From Neurospora intermedia (taxonomy: Eukaryota; Ascomycota; Sordariomycetes; Sordariales; Sordariaceae), in the NCBI GenBank assembly GCA_037102815.1, contig BTPP01000002.1:3534001-3598000 (forward strand): DNA of 64,000 nt, read 5' to 3'. This document shows, one piece after another, positions 47,772-62,426 of the stretch. Below the pieces are notes generated by a model. That model did no database searches, had not been told where the DNA came from, and worked only from the letters and a program-made list of their open reading frames with translations. The first letter of the stretch is position 1. Each line of letters begins with the position of its first letter. A program made the position numbers and the translations under genes.

Positions 47772-50700
47772 TCAATCCAACTCTCCAGTAATATACCCCA
47801 TCTGCCTCCTGCCCCCTCCTGGCTGTCCCGCCGCATTCAAGCTCCTCGCCAACCTCTCCTGCGTCTCCACCAACTTCTTATGTTCCCCCAACCTCTTCAC
47901 CATCCGCGCATCACTCATCGCCTCGATCCTCTCCATCTCCCTGCGTTCGTGCACCCTCACATCACTCAACTGCTTCGCCGCTTGCAACCTCTGCTGCTCC
48001 CACTGCGCCGTCTGTTCCCGCTTCCTCTCCTCCATCTCCAGCTCCGCCTCGCTCACCAGCCTAGCCCTCGATAATCCCGCTTCGAGAAGCTGGCGCTCAT
48101 GCTTCATGCTCGCTTCGCGCTCAGCTTTACGGCGGTGCAGTTCCGCAGCGAAGGCTTCTTCTTCGACCGTCTGCCGGCTGCGCACGGCTTCCATCTCCTC
48201 GTCCCGCTGCCGGCGGATGCGACTATCTTCTAGCTCGGCGCGCGCGAGGAAGATTTTGTTTTGCATGGTCGCGATCTCCTTGGTGCGCGCAATGGCAATC
48301 TGGTGTTCCTCGGTCTCCTTTTCGATACGCTCGGCGCGGGCGCGACGTTCACGTTCGGCGCGAAGAAGCTCGCGGGGCAGGTTGACGGCGCCGTCGGGCT
48401 GTGGCCCGTCGTTGGCGTAGTAGACGTCCCGGCAGCGGTAGGATCTAAGGAGGTTGAGGAGGGCGGAACGGTCGGTGCTGTTGGGCGGGAGAATGCGGAG
48501 AAGGTATTGGGTGGGTGAGTAGGTGTACACGCCGTCGGTCCATTGGTGGTCGGGGGCGTTGATGGTTTTCCAGACACCGGCTTTGAGGAGAGCGCGGGTG
48601 ATGGGGAGTGGGTCGGTGGAGTGCAGGGCGAGAAGGAGCACGGATTTTCCGTCGGCTTGGATGGAGAGGTCACTGCCTCGCTTGATCAGTTCGGCCATGA
48701 CTTTTTCCATATCCTTTTCTTGAGTTGACGACAGGGGGCCGGTTTCGGCTGCGTTGAGGCATAGTTCTCCCAGGGCGGAACGGCCGCCATGAACAATACT
48801 AGGAAAGTCTGGATCGTGGCCGAACTCGATCAGCACTTTGACTGCTTCGAGGTTGAGCTTCCTAGCGGCGTTATGCAGGGAACCATCGTTGAGAGATGGC
48901 TCGGCAGCCAAGAGACTCGCCATCATGGCTGTGCCTAGTTCGCCTCCAATCGCAGTAGCCAGTGCCATTGGAGTGTTGTTTTCAGCATCAGCAACATCCA
49001 CATCTGCACCAGCGAGAAGGAGTGCCTTGACCAGATCTGGCCGTCTGTGTTGGATGGCGAGCATGAGCGGAGTCTGTTTAGACACTCGTGTCTCAAAATT
49101 GACCTTTGCCCCTTTGTCAATGAGAAGCTGGATGATGCTGCTGCTGATGCGCTTTTGAGGCTGACTCAATGCCCAGAAAAGCAGATTGACCTGTTCTTCT
49201 TCGCTGCTATCCATGACTCTCATGGTTGTGAGCTGGTCATGATAATAGCCTGCATTCAGAAGCGTTTCCAGCAGTTTCTCTGACCGAGGATATTTGTTGA
49301 GCGCACGAATTAGAATAGGCGGGGAGGACGGTGTCATGACGTCTAGCCCTTCTCCCTCAAAGTCATAGCAGATGAATAGTTCGACCAGTGACAGAATCTC
49401 TTCCTCTTGGAGGTCTGCGTCAAATATGTGGGGAAACGCCATGGAAACCGAGTGAGCATCTGGATTCTGCTGCAGAATCAGCTGTATAAGCTCCGAATCC
49501 GCCTTCTTGGCTGCTTTCTGCAGCACGAGCCCATCCTGACAAGTGACGCTCGCCCCATGTTGTAGCAAAAGTGTTGAAAACCGTCGAGCCAGTGCTTCAT
49601 GTTCAGTCCCGTATGCGTCAACAGCAACATTCAAAGCCGGGAACAAAGGCTCACCACCCTCTGCGCCCTTCTCCAGCAACATCTCTGCAATCAGGAGACC
49701 TTGTTCAGTCATCCAATCCTCAGCTGCCTCTGGAGTAAAGGAATGTTCGAAAGTCCACGAGACATCCTTTCCAGGAACATCGAATGTCAGCAAAGCCTCC
49801 AGCACATCAACCCGGCACGACCGAGTCGCATCCATCAACGTCTCGCACCCATTCACCAAAGGCGAAGCACCATGCGAGAGCAGGAGCCGAATCAAGCGAA
49901 CATCGCTCTCCTCCTTTACAGCCCTATGCAGCGCGGTATGCACATCCTCCGATGGTTCCAGCCCTGCAGCAAACAGCCACTCGATGACTTGATACCTTGC
50001 GTCCTGGCTCAATTTTCGGCTGGCTTTCAACGCCTTAAGCAAGGTCTGTTGCGATGGTTTCTTTTGCCCATCACTTGCTGCTTCTTCCACACCCAACATC
50101 AACTTTAGACTTTTCAGCGCTATCCTCTTGGTCGCCTTCCAAATAGCTTCGCCAGAGTTGTAATCCGGATCCGCCCCATAAGAAAGCAGCAAGCGCACGA
50201 GAGCCTCACCGTCATCGCCAAGAATCCCCGCGGCAATAAGCTGTTTGTCCACGACCTCGCCGTTGACTCCTCTTTCCAGCAGGACTCGGAAGATCTCCGT
50301 ACGATCCTTGACATCCGTAACACTAACACTCGCTGCCTCAAACCCCTTGACTAAAATCAGTTTCTTGACCTGCGCCGTGGGGTGCAACAGTGCGCTCAAG
50401 ACAGAGATGGCAGCGCTCTTGCAAGCTTCTACTATCGCTTGACCTTCCTGGTGCTCGAGGCTGGCTCCGTGGCCCATCAAGAGACTGACAAGTATCAGGT
50501 TTCCATCGGACGCCGCGGTGACGAGTGCGTCGGAGATTTCAGAATCGGACACCCCCCTTTTGAGCAGTGATGCGCAAATTTTGGGATTCTTGAGCTTGGC
50601 GGCTTGTGCAAAGGTGGCATTAAGCACCGCTGCAGGGTATTTTCGTGAAGACTTTGCCAAAATCAATTCCACTGCTTGAGCATCCTGCTTCTCCACCGCG

Positions 50701-53373
50701 AGACCGAGGGCTTTGCCATCTGTTGAGTCGGCGTAGGTTGATAGAAGTTCGATCAGTTGGTAGTCAGACAGATGGGCATGTAGAGCGTAGCTCAGCGCCC
50801 TATTAACTTCTATACTCGGAGTGCCGGCTTCGACAAGCTTCCGGGTGAAATCTTGACGGTTACTGGAATCCGGTATGTTCACCGAATGTCGAAGTGCCGC
50901 AGCTAGGGTGTCTGGTGCTGGCTTAACACTCAGCATTAGGTCTGTCAACTGTGTGCTACATGCCTTTACGGCACAACAGAATGCGGCGGCGTTGTGGGAA
51001 TTGATGTCTGCACCAGCTGAGAGAAGAGTTCCAACGACATCATGGTTGCGACTTTCCAATGACATCTGAAGAACAGTCTGAACCTCGTTGTATAAGAGAA
51101 CATCTAGGTGATCCTTTTGTGGGACATGGCATAGGAGAAGAAGAGACATTTTGGCAGCTTTTGCAGCTGTCGTTGGCACTTTTGAAAGATCGTTGAGGCC
51201 GCGATTCACTGTTTCAGGTGTCGGCTTTCCGTACTGGACAACAAGCTCGAGGATAGCGGGATCGGGATCGCGAACAGCTTTGAACAGTTAGAAACGCATT
51301 ATCTATAACAACAGAAACATATAGGTCAAGCATACCGAGAGTGACAGGCTCGCCATCCTTGAAGTTGGCATCCACATTACCATGCTTCAGCAGGAGAGAA
51401 AATAGTTGTACATCCAGGGGTTGGGTAGCTAGTAATTGTGACAGCGCCGCGGATACTTCGTTCCCTTCTCGACCAGCGCCTGCCTGAAGCAATAACTCCA
51501 CGATCGTAAACCGGACTTCTTGATTTTTAATCGACATGGCTTTAGCCATAGCCGCAGCAGACGTCTGAGGTGTGAGTGGCCTTTTGAGCATTTTGCGCAA
51601 GAGTGGTACATCCCCAACAGCAATGGAAGCCAAGACTCCAAATTTATTGTCGGAGTATGTGCCTTCAGTATATCGCAGAAGAAGGGAAATGAACCTATCG
51701 TCTCGTCTGGGGTGTTGTTCTTCGATTGCCCCTGTCAACGCAGCGGATAGACAGGGCCCAGAAAGCCCAGCAGCCAGAAAAGCCTCGGTAATGAGGTAAC
51801 GCTCATTAGGAGCCAACTTCTTGACCTGCGGAAACACTTGCTCCAGCGTTGACGGAGACGGCTTTCCTGTCAGAAGCTTCTTCACCATGTCTATGTTCTC
51901 CATCATGACTGCGTTGTTTAGAGCCATTCCATTCAAGTGGTCCACCGAGGCCACTTCATGTCGGGCGTGCTTCATCTGTGGCGAGCCTTTTCGGAGCTTC
52001 CCTTCTGGAACAGGGTTTTCGGGAAAATACGGTGTAAGCAGCAGATTTACCGACTGATCATCTCCAGCCCTCACCGCAGCAATGAGCGCGTCGCCCAACG
52101 CAGTGCCCCCGGCACCTTTCCGAAGCAGGATGTTGAGAAAGGCATATCGGTTTTCCGGGCTGACTGTCGTCGGAATCACTCCAACACACCGAGACGCGAG
52201 GCTGGGACTCAGACGCGTTCGATCGTTTAATAGTAGCTGAAGAAGGTTGCAGTTTCCTTTTGTAATGATATCACATAGTACCTTGGCATCCTGGTACTCA
52301 ACTGAAGCTCCGTTTTTGATCAAAAGATGAATCATGTCGACATTTTCAGCCTGGCACGCTTGCTGCAGGGCGACGGCTGCCATATCGCCAGGGGCACCGG
52401 CGCACAAAAGCGCCTCTGTCAAGAACAGCTTCTCATTGGGGCCAATGGAGTGGCTGAGAAGCTGTTTGAAGCTCTCCATTAGACCGGCCCCTCCAGGTGT
52501 AGGTGGCTGTCTCCCCGTCAAGATAGCGAGTGCAATGTCAACTCTGCTCTGCCCAATCGCTGTCCTGAGAGCTTCGGCCGTGTCAAAGTCGGCATCCGCG
52601 ACTGACCTGCTCAGTCTCCAGACTGTCTCAAGACAGCCCTTTCGTGAGGCATCTATGAGGCATAAGGAAAGTAGCTGTGACGAGAAGCCGCCCGGTGACT
52701 GAAGAATAAGTCCTATAAGATCCGGATGACCACCCGCAATACATAGCTGGCGAAATTCGATTTGGGCATTTTGCGACTGGGCAGGATTTGCGCCGCGTTG
52801 CAGTAGCAGGCCCAGTATTATGAGGTCCTTGGATCGTATTGCGTCGGGCAATGCCATATCGAGTGCGATATGGTCTGCATAATGGACCAAGACGGCAACC
52901 ATGTCCGTTTGACGGTTCTGGATCGCCTTCTGTAATATCTCACTCCGCTCTTGGGACTTCAAGCTCCTTCTTCTAGACAGGATGGAGTCTGACCTGCTGC
53001 CTTTTAGAGCTTTGATATTCGGATCCCCCCCAAGCTCGAACAATTTTCGGATGAGAACATTTGCGACAGCGGGCGAACCCCCAGAGGCGACATGGTTGTC
53101 GAGGGCGTCGAAGATTTCTTTGGCTTCCCATGGCTTCTTGGTAGACGAAAAGGCTCGTTTTAGGGTACTTTGTGAGCTTTCAGGGTTCTCAGCTTGTCGT
53201 CGGTGTCTGAGGAGTTCTTCCGCTTGCAAATCATCTTGTGGGCTCGGGGTAGGTAGTCTGGTCGGAGGGAGTGGCGAGATAGGCGGTAGCTCGGTAACAC
53301 CAACGGCGACAGCGAGTTCCAGGAGTCGGGCCCGCCGACTATCCTGTGAACGTTGAGGCGACACAGCTGTCAT
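47772..53373 (-). CDS. Giant ankyrin-like repeat protein with C-terminal coiled coil, 1847 aa
   Basis: Two exons on the minus strand, 53373-51336 and 51277-47772, with a 58-bp phase-1 intron. After a disordered, Pro-rich N-terminus (about 1-130), some 1300 residues are ankyrin-like helices. Only the last units read as canonical ankyrin (TPLMLAIQHRRPDLVKALLL, AGADVDVADAENNTPMALA). The rest follow a longer period of about 94-105 residues, whose recurring blocks are an NERY-like helix, an xALxxA helix pair and LLLxxGAS. Residues about 1660-1830 are a long charged coiled coil (ELLRAERERRARAERIEKE). Ankyrin arrays bind other proteins; the coiled coil suggests dimers or a cytoskeletal or membrane scaffold (inference). 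The start is uncertain: the frame continues upstream without an ATG and meets a TTACAG acceptor-like site at 53449, so an extra 5' exon is possible. The partner is unknown. Confidence 0.82.
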
Positions 53374-54426
53374 TTCGACCTTGTCGTTGTCGAGCTTCAC
53401 AAGCTGAACACGGCTAAACCACGGGAGCAAGATTTCAGCCCCGTGCCGCTGTAATTGCGTGAGTTTGGTTCAACGTCCCATATCATTCGAAGAAACAAAA
53501 TTCGGCCTATACGTGAGCTTCCAATATGCGACTGACTGGGCAAAGGTGCTCTCCGTTTTGAGTAAGCAGGCTGTCGAGGAAAATCTAGCTGGTCACCGAT
53601 GAAAGCGATGGCATGATAATTCGGCTGGGTCGTAGAAAGGGTTCAAGTTGAACAAAGGAAACGCGAGTTTAAGCCTCGTCCCGCCTCTTTGGCAAACAGT
53701 CGATATCCAAAACCGTGTATTATGTGGTGACGTGGTGGCGGGGCAGTGTTGGTCACTCAAATGCCTGCCCGCTTAGGTACCTAACAGCCAGTAGTAACGT
53801 AGAATTGCAGAAGACTGGTATGAGATCATTGTGAGAAAGGAAAACGATCATGGAAATTTGACACCAACACTTCCACTTGGATATTCAAGTTGGGCAGGAT
53901 CAATCGATTGCGCATTCTGAAACACTATGATGATAATACACCAAAGCTGCGCCGAAGCTCTTACTGTGGATCCATACAGTAGCTCCAAGCCCAGGCAGCT
54001 GGATTTTGGGCTGAATGAATGGAAAGCCACCTCCAAAGATAGCACCCGTGGGATCGATATCCCTAGGTACCCAGCCGTGCGAATCTCCGGTAGAGGCGAT
54101 TTCGACCAGTCTTTCCCCCCTCTCGTGGCGGACGCGCGCTTGGGGAGTGACAAGAGTCGACGATCAACAAAACGCTTGCGAGGCCCTTTGTGGAACAGCC
54201 TCAAATCTGGGCATGGGCGCGGAGCTCTGTCCACTCAGGCCACTGCTTCCTCAACATTGCTTTTTCCTTTGGCACCGGAGTACGAGGTACTGCCCCTGTC
54301 TATCAATAACCTGCCTGTCGCCGCTCGTTCTAGACTCCAGAGAGTTTGTCATGCTCCAGTCATTGACGAGTGCACTGGTGCTGCAGCCAAAGCGCAAGCA
54401 CTCGATACGCGGTTGGAATGGCATGT

Positions 54427-54457
54427 TGGATGGATGGATGGATGGATGAATGGATAG
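54427..54457. repeat. (TGGA)n microsatellite
   Basis: About seven tetranucleotide units, the last ones imperfect (TGAA), in non-coding DNA. Confidence 0.9.
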
Positions 54458-55173
54458 GAATCCTCCACAAACAGAGACGAGCTGACTGCAGTGATGAGAT
54501 GTGAAATGTGCGATTGCGGAGAAGACGTGGCATTGGAGTTTTGGACGATGGATGATGGGATGAAGACCAACGGAATGCCATCCTGTTATTGCATGTGGCC
54601 ATCTCGTCTTCCACCAATCAAGCCGCCAATCAAGCATTTTCCAAGTCACTGTCTTCAACGTCTCACTCAATCTTCAACGAACTGTGCCTGAGCTGAAGAG
54701 ATGGCGCCGGAGGAAACGAGCGGAATCGGAAACAAGTGAACAAGGCGGACTCTGCAGATCGCGACGCCACGAGGGAAATTGTTGTAGCGTACGGGAAGAC
54801 CTCATCCGCGTAACCGAGGCTAACAGGAGGTTTCACTCAAACCAAGAGCCATACAAGATACGGTCATTGTTCTTTGCATTTTGTGCTTGGCAAGCAGCAT
54901 CTTCTGTAGAACCGATGCAGATTATTAGTGCCCATGACCCACCAACTGGCTTAGACAGGTCTTGGCGAGATAGTACATGTTAGTCCCTGCAGTCAAAGAG
55001 ATGCCAAACGTCATCGGGTTTTGACGTCTCGAGTATACATGTTTGCTTCGCCACGGGGGGCCTGATATTACGATGAGTATCCCGAGCGCCGGATCGTTTT
55101 ATGTTCTTCTGATCTCATGCTTTTTCTCCCGTTTTAAGCTCCTACACGGAAGGTTTCACCCGATGAACATCTC

Positions 55174-55217
<44 letters not shown>
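55174..55217. repeat. (CAACAG)n microsatellite
   Basis: About seven hexanucleotide units of CAACAG in non-coding DNA. In the plus frame it would read Asn-Ser repeats, but the surrounding frame has no other coding sign. Confidence 0.9.
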
Positions 55218-55218
<1 letters not shown>

Positions 55219-56462
55219 ACCAGGTTGCCCGTACCTGGCTGGCATGGCTGATTGAGCAGACTTCATTCATGCCTGTCCATATCGATCATCAACTCAAGTC
55301 CTGAGGTCCGCCGCTGCTTGGCCGCAAAGGATGACTGATCGTTGTTTGAATGAAGACGGCTGTAAATGGACGACCGGGATTGACATTTCAGTCCGAGGCC
55401 GCGGATCCCCTCGCTCCCCTTCAGCTGCTCCACTCCGAGATCCCGATACCGAATAATAGCGCCACCCGGACGGAAGGGAACCGAGTAAGACACACCGCGA
55501 CTCTTCATATTGCTGCCGAATGCTACGACTCCGGTTCCGCGATAATTATAAACCAGCTCTCGATACTCCATGCCACACCGTCATGATTATGAGATAAATA
55601 TTTCCTCTTCAAATGTCTTCGGATCACCGATCATTGGAAAGACTTATTGGAAGGTTGTATCTTCGGTCCAAAGCCGAACAACACCTGATCAAGGTACCAC
55701 TCGGCTGCTTCACGGTTAATAGGTAGTGTGTTTGATTACATCATCGGCCCATCTTATCTTCTATCCATGAGTTTGGAAATGCCGTTCGGATTTAGATGGA
55801 CGCTCAGTGGTGGATAGACGGGAGAGCACAATCATTGACAAAGGTTCGGGGATAAACGGGAATCGTTTTCCCATATCTGGTTTGTATGTACAGGTTGTAC
55901 CGTAGGTGCTTTTTCCGCATCACGACCAAATCAACGGATTGACGTGATAGACTTTTGTTCTCCGTTCTCACCCGGCGAGTCAGTGTGTAAACGCAATCAA
56001 TCAGTCCCCTTACCGCAGTCCGCACTCCGCAGTTCTAGTGTAGCTCGTCGGTCGTGGGGCCAACCAGTTCGGGCCAGCAAGGTTCGAAACACATCAAACA
56101 CGATGATGACCGCAGGCACCGGTTCACGTCACGCTACTACCGATATCATCTCCACCATCAACACCATCGCGGTCCACCGCAGTCGTAGTCGGCTCCTTGA
56201 GCTTCCCCTATTAAACTTGTTGACCCCCTCGAGTTCATCCCGTCGTCGTTTTGCTACTACTTCTGCTGCTGCTTTAACGAACTGTTCCTCCTGTCTTTGC
56301 CCGCCTTCACCACTAACATCGCCAATTCCCGCTTCCCCGCACCAACACCACCATCGCAACATCCACCCCACGCCGTTCGTCTGCCCGGGCACCAACAACA
56401 TTTCTACCACCAGCGTATATCATAAGAATTTCCCAGCCAAAAACCCATATTTTTATTCCACA

Positions 56463-57570
56463 ATGGCTGTCGAAATTCCAAAGACCATGTCCGGCGTCGT
56501 CATCGAAAAGCCCGGTGGCGTCGACGTCCTCAAGTACAAGACCGACCTGCCCGTGCCCGAGATCAAGGAGGGTGAACTGCTCGTCAAGAACGAGTACATT
56601 GGCGTCAACTTTATTGACACGTAAGCTTTCCCCTAACCCTCCCCTTGTTCTTTTTCACCTCTTATATCAATTTCCCAAAATAAACCCTGTCTAACCGTCC
56701 CCCCTCCCCGCCCATAGCTACTTCCGAACAGGTCTCTACCCCTCCTCCTCGGGCTACCCCTTAATCACAGGCAAAGAAGCCTCCGGCACCGTAGTCTCCT
56801 CCAAACACCCCCGCTTCTCCCCCGGCGACCGCGTCGCCTACCTCGGCGACGCTGCCTACGCGGAATACACCGCCGTATCTGCCTCTCGCTGCATCGGTCC
56901 CCTTCCTGAAAGAATTTCCTCCGAGACCGCCGCTGCTGCCCTGCTCCAGGGTCTCACAGCCCTTACCTTGGTTCGCGAAGCCGCGGGCATCGAGCAGAAG
57001 CTGGGAATCAGCGAAGGGCCCTGGGCGCTGGTACACGCGGCCGCGGGCGGCACGGGCTCGTTGCTGGTGCAGATCTTGAGCGTCATGGGCGCTAAGGTGA
57101 TTGCTACGGCCGGAGGACAGGAGAAGTGCGAGCAGGCGCATCACCATGGCGCGCAGTGGACGATAGATAACAAGAGCGAGGATGTGGTGGAGAGGGTCAA
57201 GGAGATCACGAATGGACGCGGGGTGGATGTGATTTTTGATGGAGTCGGTAAGGCTACCTTTGATGCGGATTTGGAGATGGTGGCCAGGAAGGGCACGGTG
57301 ATTAGCTTTGGAAACGCGTCGGGCAAGGTGGAGCCGCTGGATATTCTGAGGTTGGGGGCCAAGAATATTAAGGTGATGAGGCCGGTTCTGTTTGGATATA
57401 TCGTCACCCCGGAGGAGTGGGAGAGGTGGACGACCGAGTTGTTTGAGCTGATCAAGACGGAGAAGGTCAAGATCAAGGTCCACGAAGTCTACCCCCTTCA
57501 GGAGGTGGCGCGTGCGCATACCGACCTGGAGGTCAGGAAGACTACCGGCAAGCTGTTGTTGAAGCTTTGA
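56463..57570 (+). CDS. ZTA1: Zeta-crystallin-type NADPH:quinone oxidoreductase, 336 aa (456 aa with extension)
   Basis: Two exons, 56463-56620 and 56718-57570, with a 97-bp phase-2 intron. This zinc-free medium-chain dehydrogenase/reductase resembles yeast Zta1, which reduces quinones with NADPH under oxidative stress. Visible features are the GroES-like domain (VGVNFIDTYFRTGLYP pattern across the junction, GDRVAYLGDAAYAEY), the Rossmann fold with VHAAAGGTGSLLVQ (about 160-172), and GVDVIFDGVGKATFD. ATG 56463 has an ideal fungal context (CACAATGGC). The same frame is open upstream to ATGs at 56103 and 56106, which would add 120 residues rich in Ser, Thr, Arg and His, including SSSRRRFATTSAAAL, a mitochondrial-type pre-sequence. 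Two start sites and dual location are possible. Confidence 0.9.
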
Positions 57571-57975
57571 GGAATAAACGATCCTAACCAGTCAACATTC
57601 TTCGGCCCATAGCCATGACATAGATATGACAATATAATAGCAAAACACGGAAGGCATCGCGGCATGCAAAATTCATGCAGACTTTCACCTCGGTATTCTT
57701 CTATGAGATGCTATCTATGAGGTTGATTACGTTCAATCGGAGGGGGTGTCATGAACTTGAGCAATACGTAGCAACGTAGCGGAAGAAATCATAACACAGT
57801 CGTAACAGAAAAAAAGGGGGGGAATAAAGCAAAGGGGGAATTGTTAAAACAGTGTGATGCGACCCAGAAGCCCCAAAACGATAGAAGCCAGAATGTAATA
57901 AGTGTGAAGGTAAAAAAAAAAAAGCGAAGAAGAAAAGGGTGGTCGTAAAGCAGTGAAGAGCCCGAGAGCCCCTTT
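57571..57975. other. Convergent 3' region
   Basis: The quinone oxidoreductase and epimerase genes end toward each other. The spacer has A-runs at about 57808-57815 and 57912-57923 and no gene. Confidence 0.45.
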
Positions 57976-59608
<1,633 letters not shown>

Positions 59609-60490
59609 TTTGGATGCTCGATAACGCGATAGCTTTGTTTCCCTTTTTTTTTTCTTCCACTTGTCTTCCAAAACTGAAGTGATGCTGCTGCTGTTGATGC
59701 CGTTGCCGCTGCTACCGTGGAGAGAAGGAAACGAATCAAACACACAAACACACAAAAAGAGTGACAAAGGGTGGAAGAGGATGGTTTGGTAGGACCGGTT
59801 AAAGATAGAAAGGAATTGTGGTTGGTAGGAAATGGTAAGTAGCGAACGAGAGGGCGGCAGGGCAGCGCATGCAAAGGTTAATTAAGCTCGGTCTTGGGAG
59901 CCTGCAACGAGGGGTCTGTTGGTCCGGGAATGGGGCCCTGGCTTCCATTCCCTGGGCCTGCGATGGACCGTGATGGACCGGCATGGGTCTAGGCTGGACG
60001 CCGGCACTATCACATCCTGGTGTCATCCTGCAATGGCATACCGACGGGTCCGGTCATGAAATGACGATTGTCGAATTTCGCTAGACCGTAGTTTGCCGTG
60101 GGGCGAACATGAAACGACAGGGAACCACATCGGCGACCCAAACAGAAGCAGGACCGTGATGATTGTCGATGGGATCATTGTATGGAAATTGAGATGAGAC
60201 TCCTGTCAGAGGTGTTTTGCCATCCGTTGCTCGCCGTCCCGGGATTACCACGTTACCTCTACCCTGCACACAGCACCCTGCGACGGGTTGCGGGTTCTAA
60301 CGGGTGCAGCCTTTCTTGGATGTTTTGTCGCGACATGCAACGGCAAGGTTTTGGAATTCGGGGTACCTACCAGACCACGGCGACCCCATCTGCTTCTCAG
60401 AAGCTTCCATCCAGGCCTCCCCCGGTCTCCCCCTGCTGCCAAGTTCTCGAGATGGTTCTATTGTAGTGTTGTACATAGTGTGAAAGGGGA

Positions 60491-60516
60491 GAGGTAGGTA
60501 AGTAGGTAGGTAGGTA
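60491..60516. repeat. (GGTA)n microsatellite
   Basis: An imperfect AGGT/AGTA tetranucleotide run of about six units in non-coding DNA. Confidence 0.85.
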
Positions 60517-62405
60517 TGTGCAGTTTTTAGTAACATGTGACAAAAGTCAAGACCTGGGGAGCCCACATCGGGCTTCTGGGGGACTATGCATAGCCTACCG
60601 TCAAGCTTTTTCCCCATTCTTCTCGATGTCTTGGCCCGGGGAATAAACATGCCTCCCGTCTCTACCCTACACCAGGGGCAGACGGGAGTCTGGGAACTGA
60701 ACTAAGCTAAGGATTTGCTTTCCCACTTCGGATATCAGCTTCGGAGACTCGAGACGCAGTAGCCAGTAAAACGATACACAGTTATATTAAATGATAGCCG
60801 GCGGGCAGCACGTAACAAGTTGCAATGTTCCATGGTGGAACGTGCAATTTGGATCGTCTCTGCTGCGCCAGTTAGAGAACTTGCTTACGCTGGAGGTCCT
60901 GGAGATGTTGTGACAATGAAAACTGCCTGGGAATGTTGGTGGAGCCTCCGTTGCCCCAGGTTCATCCCATCTCGATGTCGTCAAGTCCGTGCTAGGCAGA
61001 TTGCAGTGAGAAGAGACGGCGATCAGACCGGATTGGAAAGACAAGAGATTTCGGTCTACCTGATCTGACACGACACAGCCCTGGCTCCCCTGAACGGGAC
61101 CGTGGAACAAGTCCCTGATTCCGTCCTCGAGCCCCCGAAGATCGGGAATTCAAGATACAGCAACGGGAACTGCATATCTCTCGCTTAAGCGCATATCGGT
61201 TCGCTTATTCATCGAGCCATTCCCGCGCTCTTCATTCCCTTTCCCTTCCAACCGTCAGCCTCCACCCAGACGCTATGATTTTGCTTGGCGCCGCGCAACT
61301 GGGCTGAAGTGGGGAGTTGACATCAGCCGAGGCGGGAAGTTGCACTTTGTGAAGGAGCACGAACCACAGGCCAGCAGTCAAGGCGAGTGCCCCCCTGATG
61401 CCTGCCTGAGTGACCTTCCACTTTCAAAGCAAAGGAAAGCGCTGTTGCGGCAGGCAGTCGGCCGCGCCAGCAATGCGCACACAGCTGTTTCATCGCATCC
61501 TGTCCCGTCTTCAATCTTTGCCTGCTCCAAGCTGAGGGCACTCCAGTCGCTTTCTATTGTGACTGCGCTGCGTCAAAGACAGACGGGAACCTTCGACGAA
61601 GAGCAGCCGAAGGGTCCCTTTCCACTTCGCAACAAAAGGGCACCATCAAACAAGAGGCCCTCACCAGACAATGACTGCTAACAAAGGCAAGCCGGTCAGC
61701 TACAGCTTGACATGAAAGGCAGCTCGAGTCAACCAAGACATCGATTCACAAAGAGACGAGGCCGTTTTCAGAACAAAAGACACCAGCAACTTGCCTTGTC
61801 CGTTTGCGAATGGATGCATGCATTGTCAACAACAACAACATCAACAACATCCCTACTCACCCCAGAGACATCACTGTAGCAAAGTAATAATCATCCTCTG
61901 ATTCACTTCCGCTGAGCCCCCCTTTTCTCAGCGCTTTTCTGTCTTCATGCTGGACAAGCCACCTATCTTAACCTCAAAACACTGAATGAAAAAAAAGTGA
62001 AGCAAAAGTCAATTGATCCCCAACATCCACGACGTATCCACAATTTCTGTCAGGGAAAAAAAAGATCCCCAGCGTTAGAACTGAAGGCTTTCGCTCAAGT
62101 CTCCTTTGATCGCTGCTGCAGCCTAGCATCGCGTGCCATCAATCGAAGCCACGCGCGCCGAGTCTGCAAGGGAACGCTGCACATCATCGCCGAGGACCCG
62201 ACTACCCGACTTTTCACTACGTTCAGCGAGGAGGTTGGGTTACTTTTCTTCAGGTCTCCCTCGCGTCGGATCTGCTGGCGCAATTGACCAACGGTATCGA
62301 GTAATCACCTTGGGCATCCGTAGGGCTCTTCAGCAGTTTCACCTTGATTGGAGGCGGGTGCCACGTGTTGCGCGCCTCGCAAATAGCAAAAGTCTAGTTG
62401 CCGTT

Positions 62406-62426
62406 CAGTCGCAGTCGCAGTCGCAG
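62406..62426. repeat. (CAGTCG)n short repeat
   Basis: Three to four hexanucleotide units in the non-coding region upstream of the last gene. Confidence 0.85.

Larger units (their letters stand above)
53374..56462. other. 3.1-kb divergent promoter region
   Basis: The ankyrin and quinone-oxidoreductase genes start outward from this region. It may contain a 5' exon of the ankyrin gene at about 53450-53650 and an N-terminal extension of the oxidoreductase at 56103-56462. Two microsatellites are listed separately. No independent gene is supported. Confidence 0.35.

Noticed and set aside
53848-54234. 128-codon minus-strand frame upstream of the ankyrin gene
   Set aside because: No similarity or repeat pattern linking it to the ankyrin protein; no splice path into the ankyrin frame was found.
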